From Thermus neutrinimicus (GTDB taxonomy: Bacteria > Deinococcota > Deinococci > Deinococcales > Thermaceae): 60,300 nt of DNA. Positions 51,524 to 60,300 of the stretch are shown piece after piece. The first letter of the stretch is position 1. The number at the start of each line of letters is the position of its first letter. The position numbers and the translations under genes are program-made. The notes below the pieces were generated by a model, which worked only from the letters and a program-made list of their open reading frames with translations, made no database searches and was not told the origin of the DNA. Location: positions 1 through 60,300 of the forward strand of contig NZ_JAKTNU010000015.1 in NCBI RefSeq assembly GCF_022760955.1, given 5' to 3'.

Positions 51524-52093
51524 ATGCTGCTTCGCTTGCAGGGGATCTCCAAGCGCTTTGGCCGGGACTGGGTGGTCCGGGACCTTTCCTTCACCTTGGA
51601 GCGAGGGGAGGTGGTGGCCCTCTTGGGGCCCAACGGCTCGGGGAAGACCACTCTTTTGCGCCTCATGGCCGGGCTTCTCAAGCCCACCCGGGGGCAGGTG
51701 GAGCGGGCGGGCAAGGCCCTGTTCCTGCCCAACCCCCCGGCCTTTCATCGCCACCTTACCGCCCGGGAGCACCTCCTTTACGACCTGGCCTTCCACCACC
51801 AAGGCCAAGAACCTGAAGAAGCCCTGGACCGCTTTGGCCTGCCCGGGGACCTTCCCCTTTACGCCTTTTCCAGCGGCATGAAGAAGAGGCTCGCCTTGGC
51901 CCGGCTTACCCTTTTGTTCCCCGACATCTGGCTGCTGGACGAACCCGAGACCGCCTTGGACAAAGGGGGAAGGGAGCTCCTTCTCGCCACCTTGGCCGAG
52001 GCCCGGAAGGGGGCGGGGGTGGTGCTGGCCACCCACGACCGTACCCTGGCCGAGCAGGTGGCGGACCGCACCCTGGAGCTGGGGGGAGCATGA
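51524..52093 (+). CDS. ccmA: CcmA, haem exporter ATPase
   Basis: 189 aa. ABC ATPase: Walker A LLGPNGSGKTTLL (about 34), signature FSSGMKKRLALARL (about 112, a short C-loop typical of CcmA), Walker B IWLLDEPETALD, switch His ATHDRT. In Ccm systems it releases haem-bound CcmE from CcmCD. The gap from ccdA (73 bp) has a CCTCGAGG site and a TATAGG at 51517-51522 that could be a promoter -10. Overlaps ccmB by 4 bp. Confidence 0.9.
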   Translation: MLLRLQGISKRFGRDWVVRDLSFTLERGEVVALLGPNGSGKTTLLRLMAGLLKPTRGQVERAGKALFLPNPPAFHRHLTAREHLLYDLAFHHQGQEPEEALDRFGLPGDLPLYAFSSGMKKRLALARLTLLFPDIWLLDEPETALDKGGRELLLATLAEARKGAGVVLATHDRTLAEQVADRTLELGGA

Positions 52094-52812
52094 AGCTTCC
52101 CGTGGAAGGGTGGCCCCAGGCGGCCGGGCAGGGTAGGGTGGGGGTGGTGCGCCGGGTGGTTTTGCTGGCCTTAAGGGACCTGCGCCTCGAGGTGCGGGAC
52201 CGGGCGGGGCTTCTCTCCATCCTGGCCTTTTTTGCGGTGATGCTCTTCATCATGGCCCTGGCCCTGGGGCCGGAGGAGGACCCCTTGCGCCGGGCCGCCC
52301 CGGGGGTCCTTTGGGTGGCCTTGGCCTTTGGGAGCACGCTCCTGTCCACCCGGGCCTTTGCCCTCGAGGTGGAGGAGGGCACCTTGGACGACCTCCTCCT
52401 GACCCCGGGGGGCAAGGAGTGGATCTACTTCGGCAAGCTTCTTTTCCAGATGCTCCTCCTCCTCCCCCTGGCCGCCCTGGCCCTCTTGATGGCGGCGGGC
52501 CTCTTTTACCTGCCCTTGGAGCGCATCCTTCCCCTCTTCCTGACCCTGGCCCTGGGGGTCTTGGGCTACGCCAGCGTGGCCACCTTTTACGCCGGCCTCC
52601 TGGCCCGGCTTAGGGGGCGGGAGGTGCTTTTGCCCCTTCTCCTTTTCTCCTTGGTGGTGCCCGTGGTCCTGGCCTCGGTGCGGGCCACCACCGGCTTGGC
52701 GGAGGGGTTGCCTTTGGCGGAGATCTCCGCCTGGTGGCAACTCCTTTTGGTGTTTGATGTGGTCTACCTCACCGCCAGCGCCCTCCTTTTCCCGGTGGTG
52801 ATGGAAGGTTAG
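52090..52812 (+). CDS. ccmB: CcmB, haem exporter permease
   Basis: 240 aa. Cytoplasmic N-terminus with VVLLALRDLRLEVRDRAGLL, the CcmB first-helix signature, then six membrane segments (ILAFFAVMLFIMALAL, FLTLALGVLGYASVATF and others) and the pair LDDLLLTPGGKEWIYFGKLL. The N-terminal 20 residues are longer than usual. Followed by a 71-bp gap and a possible promoter (TATGCT near 52856) before ccmC. Confidence 0.92.
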   Translation: MKLPVEGWPQAAGQGRVGVVRRVVLLALRDLRLEVRDRAGLLSILAFFAVMLFIMALALGPEEDPLRRAAPGVLWVALAFGSTLLSTRAFALEVEEGTLDDLLLTPGGKEWIYFGKLLFQMLLLLPLAALALLMAAGLFYLPLERILPLFLTLALGVLGYASVATFYAGLLARLRGREVLLPLLLFSLVVPVVLASVRATTGLAEGLPLAEISAWWQLLLVFDVVYLTASALLFPVVMEG

Positions 52813-52883
52813 AGCTTGGGGTATGGGGGCCACAGATTTTTAACCCTTCCCTTGGCTATGCTAGGGGTCATGGAGGTCCAAGC

Positions 52884-53570
52884 ATGCTGAAGTTGGCGCA
52901 ACCCGACCGTCCGGACATCCTCACCCGGGTTTTCCTGGGGCTAGGGCTGTTGCTCCTCCCCGTGGGGTTTTACCTGGCCCTTTCCGCTCCCCCCGACGTG
53001 AACCAGGGATATCTAGCCCGCATCATGTACCTGCACGTGCCCGGGGCTTGGCTTGGTTATCTGGCCTTCTTCGTCACCTTCCTCTACTCCCTCCTCTACC
53101 TCTTCCGCCAGGATCCCCGCTACGACCGGGTGGCCAGCTCAAGCGCCGAGATTGGCCTGGTCTTCATGGGGCTGGCCCTGGTGACGGGGATGCTCTGGGC
53201 CCGGCCCACCTGGGGGGTTTACTGGACCTGGGAGCCTAGGCTCACCACCACCGCCATCCTGTTTGCCGTCTACGTGGGCTACTTCCTCCTCAGGGGGGCC
53301 ATAGAGGACCCCGAGTTGAGGAGGAAGGCAGCGGCGGCGGTGGGCATCCTGGGCTTTATCAACGTGCCCATCAGCTACATGTCGGTGAAGTGGTGGCGGA
53401 GCCTGCACCAAACCCAGTCCATCGACCTCACCACCGGGAAGATCCACATGGACCCCGCCATGCTCCAGGCCCTCCTCTTTAACCTCTTCGTCTTTACCCT
53501 CCTCTACCTGGGCTTCGTGCGCTTCCGCTCCCTGTTGGCCGCTTTGGAGGCCAGGAAGGAGGAGGCGTGA
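52884..53570 (+). CDS. ccmC: CcmC, haem-handling membrane protein
   Basis: 228 aa, six membrane segments. The haem-binding WWD-type motif reads GVYWTWEPRLTTT (about 112), with Glu replacing Asp, and the two axial His lie in YLHVPGAWLGYL (about 50) and SLHQTQSID (about 175). CcmC puts haem on CcmE. GGAGG is eight bases before the ATG. Overlaps ccmD by 4 bp. Confidence 0.94.
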   Translation: MLKLAQPDRPDILTRVFLGLGLLLLPVGFYLALSAPPDVNQGYLARIMYLHVPGAWLGYLAFFVTFLYSLLYLFRQDPRYDRVASSSAEIGLVFMGLALVTGMLWARPTWGVYWTWEPRLTTTAILFAVYVGYFLLRGAIEDPELRRKAAAAVGILGFINVPISYMSVKWWRSLHQTQSIDLTTGKIHMDPAMLQALLFNLFVFTLLYLGFVRFRSLLAALEARKEEA

Positions 53571-53665
53571 AGGAGGTCTTCGTCACCTGGGTCTACGCCC
53601 TCACCTACCTCACGGTCTTCGGCTACTTAGCCTATCTCCTTTGGCGCTACCGGAGGGTGAGATGA
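53567..53665 (+). CDS. ccmD: CcmD, small haem-exporter subunit
   Basis: 32 aa, start GTG overlapping the ccmC stop. Hydrophobic centre (TWVYALTYLTVFGYLAYLLW) and a basic end (RYRRVR), the shape and position of CcmD. It anchors the release of holo-CcmE from CcmC. Its stop overlaps the ccmE ATG (ATGA). Confidence 0.85.
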   Translation: MKEVFVTWVYALTYLTVFGYLAYLLWRYRRVR

Positions 53666-54090
53666 GGGCCAAGTACCTGATCGGACTCGTGGTCATCCTG
53701 GGGTCCTTGGCCTACCTCATCTTCGGCGGCCTGGGGCAGAACCTGGTCTACTTCCTCACTCCCTCCGAGTACCTGCAGGACCAGGGGCGTTACCAGAACC
53801 GTCCCGTACGCCTGGGGGGATTGGTGAAGGAGGGCACGGTGCGCTACGACAAGGATAACCTGGAGCTTCGCTTTATCCTCACCGATGGGGTGGCGGAGGT
53901 GCCCGTGGTGCATAGGGGCACGCCTCCGGGCATGTTCAAGGAGGGGCAGGGGGTGGTGGTGGAGGGCCGCTTTCAGGAAGGGGTCTTCCACGGCACCAAC
54001 CTCTTGGTGAAGCACTCCGAGACCTACCAGGCCCCCAAGGAGGGCTGGACCCCGGAGGAGGTGCGCAAGCTCATCGAGGAGGCCAAATGA
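53662..54090 (+). CDS. ccmE: CcmE, haem chaperone
   Basis: 142 aa from the ATG overlapping ccmD. An N-terminal membrane anchor (YLIGLVVILGSLAYLIFG) and an OB-fold (VRLGGLVKEGTVRYDK, VVVEGRFQEG). The covalent haem His is in LLVKHSETYQAP (about 122), where E. coli has KHDENY: His and Tyr are kept, Asp and Asn are changed. Periplasmic domain. Confidence 0.93.
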   Translation: MRAKYLIGLVVILGSLAYLIFGGLGQNLVYFLTPSEYLQDQGRYQNRPVRLGGLVKEGTVRYDKDNLELRFILTDGVAEVPVVHRGTPPGMFKEGQGVVVEGRFQEGVFHGTNLLVKHSETYQAPKEGWTPEEVRKLIEEAK

Positions 54091-56018
54091 CCCCGGCCCT
54101 TCTCGGCAACCTGGGCGTCAGCCTGGCTTTGGCCTTCAGCCTTCTGGGCCTGGCCCTTTCCCTTCTCGCCTACCACCAGGGGGACGGGCGCTTCCTGAAG
54201 GGGGCTAAGGCCCTGGTCCTTCCCGCCTTCCTGGCGGCCCTGGCGGCCTTCTTGGCCTTGGAATGGGCCCTTCTCACCCATGACTTCAGCCTGGCCTATG
54301 TGGCCCGCAACCACTCGGTGCATGATCCCCTTTGGGTCACCCTGGTGACCCCGTGGGCCGCCTTGGAGGGCAGCATCCTCCTTTGGGGCCTGTTGCAAAC
54401 CCTCTACACCCTCTTGGCCAGCCGCAAACCCCTGGACTCCTGGCGGGCTACCGTGGTCCTGGCGGTCCTCTTTGGGATCCAGGTCTTCTTCTTCGGGGTC
54501 ATGGCCACCATCGCCAGCCCCTTCCAAACCCTTCCCAACCCCCCTTCGGACGGCACGGGGCCCAACCCCCTCTTGCAGAACCACTGGATGATGGCTGTCC
54601 ACCCGGTTCTCATGTACCTGGGCTTCGTGGGCTTGAGCGTGCCCTTCGCTTATGCCGTGGCGGCCATGGTGGTGCGCCGTTACCAGACCTGGGTGGGGGA
54701 GACCCGGTGGTGGACCCTGATCGCCTGGGGTTTCCTCACCGCCGGGAAGGTGGCGGGGATGTGGTGGAGCTACGAGGTCCTGGGCTGGGGTGGGTACTGG
54801 GCCTGGGACCCGGTGGAAAACGCCAGCTTCATCCCTTGGCTTTTGGCCACCGCCTTCTTGCACACCGCCCTCGTCCAGGAGACCCGGGGGGCCTTTAAGG
54901 CTTGGAACTTCGCCTTCGTCACCCTGGCCTTCGCCGCCACGGTGCTGGGCACCTTCCTCACCCGAAGCGGGGTGATCCAGTCGGTGCACGCCTTCGCCGA
55001 GGGGCCGGTGGGGCCCGCTTTCCTGGGCTTTTTCCTCCTCTCCACCGCTTTAGGCTTGGGCCTACTTTCCCGGGTGAGCCGGGAGGTGCGGGACACTGCG
55101 GTCTTCCGGCCCCTTTCCCGGGAAGGGGCCCTTCTCCTCGGGGCCTTTTTCTTCGCCGGCTGGGCCTTGGTGGTGGTGCTGGGCACCTTCTATCCTTTGC
55201 TGGCCGAGGCCTTCAGCGGGGCCAAGGTGAGCGTGGGGGCCCCCTTCTTTAACCAGGCTTCCCTGCCCATCGGGGCAGGGATCCTCCTCCTCATGGGGGT
55301 GGGGCCCATTTTGCCCTGGCGGAGGCCGAGGGCGGAGGTCGTCCGCAACCTGTACATGCTCCTGGCGGTCCTCCTCCTGGGCACCCTGCTTGGGCTTCTT
55401 CGGGGCTATACCCTTGGGGCTTCCTTGGCGGTGGGGCTTTTCCTGTACAACGCCGCCGCCATCTTCCTCCTGGTGCGGGAAGGGGTGGTGGCCCGCCTTA
55501 GGGCCGGGCTTTCCCCTTGGGGGTTCTTGGAGAACCATAGGCGGATGGGAAGCCTTGTGGTGCACTTCGCCGTGGCCCTTATGGGCCTTGGCATCGCCTT
55601 CAGCCAGACCTACCGCCTCGAGGTTGAGAAGACCCTGTACCGGGGGCAGGCCTGGGAGGCGGGAGGAGTGCGCATGGAGTTCTCGGGGGTGCGGGCCTTG
55701 GACGAGGGGAGGCGGTTTGCCGTGGAGGCCTCCTTGCGCACGGACCGCTTCGGGGAGGTGCGTCCCAGGCTTCACTTCTACCCCCAGATGAACTCCCCCC
55801 TGCCGTCCCCCAAGGTGGTCTACACCCCGGGCAACGATTACTACTTCCTCCTCATGGACTTTGACCGGGAGAAGGGGGAGTGGGCCTCCATCCGCCTCAT
55901 CGTTACCCCCCTGGTCTTCTGGATGTGGGTGGCGGGAGGGCTCATGGCCTTGGGCACCCTGTACATCCTCTGGCCCACGGCTAAGCGGGAGGAGCTTAAG
56001 GGGGTGAGCCCGGCGTGA
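54087..56018 (+). CDS. ccmF: CcmF, cytochrome c haem lyase
   Basis: 643 aa. About fourteen membrane segments. The WWD haem-binding motif reads GWGGYWAWDPVENASF (about 232), followed by the conserved TRSGVIQSVHAFAEG. His ligands are expected in VLMYLGFVG and neighbouring loops. It attaches haem to apocytochromes. The Ccm pathway here is complete (A-I), so this system, not CcsBA, matures the many c-type cytochromes of the block. Overlaps ccmE and ccmG by 4 bp each. Confidence 0.95.
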   Translation: MTPALLGNLGVSLALAFSLLGLALSLLAYHQGDGRFLKGAKALVLPAFLAALAAFLALEWALLTHDFSLAYVARNHSVHDPLWVTLVTPWAALEGSILLWGLLQTLYTLLASRKPLDSWRATVVLAVLFGIQVFFFGVMATIASPFQTLPNPPSDGTGPNPLLQNHWMMAVHPVLMYLGFVGLSVPFAYAVAAMVVRRYQTWVGETRWWTLIAWGFLTAGKVAGMWWSYEVLGWGGYWAWDPVENASFIPWLLATAFLHTALVQETRGAFKAWNFAFVTLAFAATVLGTFLTRSGVIQSVHAFAEGPVGPAFLGFFLLSTALGLGLLSRVSREVRDTAVFRPLSREGALLLGAFFFAGWALVVVLGTFYPLLAEAFSGAKVSVGAPFFNQASLPIGAGILLLMGVGPILPWRRPRAEVVRNLYMLLAVLLLGTLLGLLRGYTLGASLAVGLFLYNAAAIFLLVREGVVARLRAGLSPWGFLENHRRMGSLVVHFAVALMGLGIAFSQTYRLEVEKTLYRGQAWEAGGVRMEFSGVRALDEGRRFAVEASLRTDRFGEVRPRLHFYPQMNSPLPSPKVVYTPGNDYYFLLMDFDREKGEWASIRLIVTPLVFWMWVAGGLMALGTLYILWPTAKREELKGVSPA

Positions 56019-56575
56019 GGCTTGCCATGGGGGCCAGCCTGAGGAGTTGGCTATGGCTTCTTGTGGTCCTGGCCCTGGGGGGGCTTTTCTACTGGGGAAT
56101 GCAGCGGGACCCCAAGGAGCTCCCCTCGGTGTTGGCCAAGGAGCGCCGCCCGGCCCCGGACTTCACCCTGCCGCTGCTTCCCCCATACCGGGGGGAGTGG
56201 GGGGAAACCCTAAGGCTTTCCGACCACCTGGGGAAAAAGCCCATCTTGATCAACTTCTGGGCCAGCTGGTGCTACCCTGCCTGCTACGAGGAGGCCCCGA
56301 TCCTCGAGGCCGCCTGGCGCCGGTATGGAGACCGGGTGCTTTTTGTGGGCATCAACACCCAGGACAAGGAGGGGGATGCCTTGCGCTTCATCGAGCAGTT
56401 TGGCCTCACCTTCCCCCAGGTCTTTGACCCCAGGGGCCGGGTGGGGGTGGACTACGGGATGTACGGGGTCCCGGAGACCTTTGTCATAGACGGGGAGGGC
56501 CGGGTGGTGGTCCGCCACGCGGGGTCCATCGACCAGGCCACCTTGGAGAAGTACTTGAAGGAGGTGTTGCCGTGA
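56015..56575 (+). CDS. ccmG: CcmG/DsbE-type thioredoxin with a C-x3-C active site
   Basis: 186 aa (start GTG overlapping ccmF; an ATG at 56027 is also in frame). A membrane anchor (WLWLLVVLALGGLFYWG) and a thioredoxin fold: INFWASWCYPACYEEAP (Cys86 and Cys90), GINTQDKEGDA, and cis-Pro YGVPETFVID. The active site has three residues between the cysteines (Y-P-A) where CcmG normally has two (WCxxC). CcmG reduces the apocytochrome CxxCH thiols. Confidence 0.9.
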   Translation: MRLAMGASLRSWLWLLVVLALGGLFYWGMQRDPKELPSVLAKERRPAPDFTLPLLPPYRGEWGETLRLSDHLGKKPILINFWASWCYPACYEEAPILEAAWRRYGDRVLFVGINTQDKEGDALRFIEQFGLTFPQVFDPRGRVGVDYGMYGVPETFVIDGEGRVVVRHAGSIDQATLEKYLKEVLP

Positions 56576-57024
56576 TCCGCCAAGGAGCCGGGCTATGGGT
56601 TTGGGCGTTCTCCCTCCTCCTGGCCCTTTCCGCCTGGGCCCAGGAGGGCCCTGCCTCCCCGCCCCCGGACCTCCCCCCGGAGGTTTTCGCCATCGCCCGG
56701 GAGCTTCGCTGCCCCGTGTGCCAGGGGGAGTCGGCGGCGGAGAGCAACTCCGGGGTGGCGGTGGAGATGCGCCGCCTCATCGCCGAGATGCTAAGGGAGG
56801 GGAAGACGAGGGAGGAGATCAAGGCCTTCTTCGTGGACCGGTACGGGGAGTGGATCCTCTACGAGCCCCCCAGGCGGGGGATCACCCTTTGGGTCTGGGT
56901 GTTGCCGGTTCTGGGGCTGGCCCTTTTGGGCCTAGGGCTTTTCGCCTACTTCCGCCCTAAAAAGCCCCTCCCTCCAGAGCTTTTGGAGGAGGCGGAGCGC
57001 CGGCTTAAGGAGCCTCCCGCATGA
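56572..57024 (+). CDS. ccmH: CcmH, apocytochrome thiol reductase subunit
   Basis: 150 aa. Signal/anchor (LWVWAFSLLLALSAWA), then the RCPVCQGESAAESNSGVA active site (about 48), which matches CcmH/CcmL LRCxxCQ motif, and a C-terminal membrane helix (WVWVLPVLGLALLGLGLFAYF). It handles the apocytochrome with CcmF. Overlaps ccmG by 4 bp and the following gene by 4 bp. Confidence 0.93.
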   Translation: MIRQGAGLWVWAFSLLLALSAWAQEGPASPPPDLPPEVFAIARELRCPVCQGESAAESNSGVAVEMRRLIAEMLREGKTREEIKAFFVDRYGEWILYEPPRRGITLWVWVLPVLGLALLGLGLFAYFRPKKPLPPELLEEAERRLKEPPA

Positions 57025-57997
57025 TGGCCACCCTTATCTTCCTGGCCCTATTCCTCTTGGGGCTCTTTCTGGCCTTAAGGCCCCTCTTGGGGCCCAAGGA
57101 GCCCTTCCCCGAGCCTCCCCGGCGGGAGGAGCTTCTCAAGGAGTTGGAGGTCCTGAAGGAGGAGGTGAAGGGCCTCGAGGGGGAGGAGAAGAAGCTGGCC
57201 ATGGCCCGGATGGTGGAGTTGGAGCGGGCCCTAGAGGGTTGGCGCCCCCCCGAGCCACGCCCCTTCAACCCCTGGCCCGTGGCCCTGGCCCTGGGGGTGG
57301 TGGTCCTGCTGGGGGTGGGGCTTTGGCGCTACACCCTGCCCAGGCTTCCCGGGGAGACCACGGTGACCGCCCGGGCCGAGGCCCGGGAGCTCAAGGCCCT
57401 CCAGGACAAGGCCAAGCGCACCGGGGAGGTGGGGGACCTCCTGGCCTGGGGAAGGCGGGCCTATGACCTAGGGGCCTTTGACCAGGCGGCGGAGGCCTAC
57501 CTGGAGGTGCTCAGGAAGGATCCCACCAACATCGAGGCCGTGCGCCGGGTGGGGATCATCCTCTTCATGGCGGGGCGGCCGGAGGAGGCCCAGATGTTTT
57601 TGGAGATCGCCCAGCACGCCGACCCCAAGGCCGCGGAGGGCTGGCTTTTCCTGGGGAACATTTACTTCCAGAAGGGACAGGCGAAGGAGGCCATCGCTGC
57701 CTGGGAAAAGTACCTGGAGGTGGGCGGGGAGGCCAGGGAAAGGGTGGAGGGCCTCATCGCCATGGCCCGGGCCCAGGCCCAGGGGGGGACGGATGGGAAA
57801 ACGGTCTACCAGGCCCGGTGCGCCGCCTGCCACGGGGCCGAGGCCCAAGGGGGAGTGGGGCCCAGGCTTAAGGGGAACCCCATCCTGAAAGCCCCGGAGG
57901 CGGTGAGGGAGATCGTGCTCAAGGGCCGGGGCCAGATGCCGGCGGTACCCTTAAGCGAGGGGGAGCTAAAGGCCCTTCTGGACTACCTCTCTAGCCT

Positions 57998-58001
<4 letters not shown>
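57021..58001 (+). CDS. CcmI-like TPR protein fused to a cytochrome c domain
   Basis: 326 aa. N-terminal anchor (about 3-22), a charged coil (REELLKELEVLKEEVKGLEG), a second membrane helix (about 90-110), TPR repeats (about 140-250; NIEAVRRVGIILFMAGRPEEA and GWLFLGNIYFQKGQAKEA). The last 70 residues form a cytochrome c domain: CAACH (267-271), GPRLKG and Met ligand in GRGQMPAVPLS. CcmI usually ends after its TPRs; the fused haem domain is unusual. The CcmI part should hold apocytochrome C-termini. Coupled to ccmH and the Rieske gene (4-bp overlaps). Confidence 0.85.
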
Positions 58002-60244
<2,243 letters not shown>

Positions 60245-60300
60245 ACCCGGACAAACACATGTGAGACTCTGGGCTGGGATAAAAAGAGGGGGACCGACTC

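Noticed and set aside
60245-60300. Start of an rRNA or other gene at the right edge
   Set aside because: Too short to judge; only a weak ATAAAA that might be a -10.

Overview
The window is chromosomal DNA from a Thermus species. The evidence is the very high G+C with G/C-ending codons, ribosomal proteins L13/S9, CTP synthase and a cytochrome c552 that read as close Thermus orthologues, and many genes that start at or within a base or two of a predicted transcription start (leaderless). The species cannot be told from sequence alone. No plasmid, phage, insertion sequence or CRISPR array is visible. Two genes are conspicuously AT-rich and look acquired (23-679 and 35252-36982), and a broken Uma2-type nuclease gene lies at 2622-2864.

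Region by region. (1) 0-6 kb, minus strand: an AT-rich orphan gene, a flavin reductase, an inositol-monophosphatase-family enzyme, trpF, the Uma2 remnant, and nrdJ (B12-dependent ribonucleotide reductase) with tandem NrdR-like boxes in its promoter. (2) 6-13.8 kb: mtaB, a HIT protein, a secreted metallophosphoesterase, a bifunctional-nuclease-domain protein, two tandem PRPP-binding phosphoribosyltransferases, a HAD hydrolase, 5-formyl-THF cyclo-ligase facing a cysteine-less FmdB-like protein across a CIRCE-like palindrome, and the operon nif3-like/tmk/DUF192/DUF192. (3) 13.8-20.2 kb: an S9 peptidase, the six-gene operon ebfC-recR-three roadblock-like proteins-DUF3467, hemB and an MFS transporter. 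(4) 20.2-32.6 kb: a large unknown protein divergent from a coupled signalling operon (PP2C phosphatase, membrane Ser/Thr kinase with beta-propeller, OmpR regulator, histidine kinase), two secreted unknowns, and addBA. (5) 32.6-40.3 kb: rplM-rpsI, pyrG, the AT-rich DUF262 nuclease-like gene, a DUF815 ATPase, tRNA-Lys(CTT), thiamine pyrophosphokinase with an ABC ATPase, and cycA (cytochrome c552).

(6) 40.4-58.6 kb is one thiosulfate-oxidation and cytochrome-assembly block on the plus strand: thioredoxin (SoxW-like), soxY, soxZ, soxA, soxX, soxB, a second soxX, a second soxA, rhodanese, DUF302 protein, sulfide dehydrogenase flavoprotein, terminator, soxC, soxD, ccdA, ccmA, B, C, D, E, F, G, H, a CcmI-cytochrome c fusion and a Rieske protein. 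The logic is coherent: Sox proteins oxidise thiosulfate in the periplasm, the c-type cytochromes they need are matured by the adjacent Ccm system, and CcdA can supply reductant to both the SoxW-like thioredoxin and CcmG. (7) 58.5-60.3 kb: tyrS and a divergent small membrane-anchored unknown.

Three sequence-level signals cut across the gene map. The palindrome CCTCGAGG recurs about every 1.1 kb. Four divergent gene pairs share overlapping -10 hexamers offset by exactly 2 bp. Several near-perfect operator-like palindromes sit on promoters (nrdJ, the FmdB-like gene, the sox operon).
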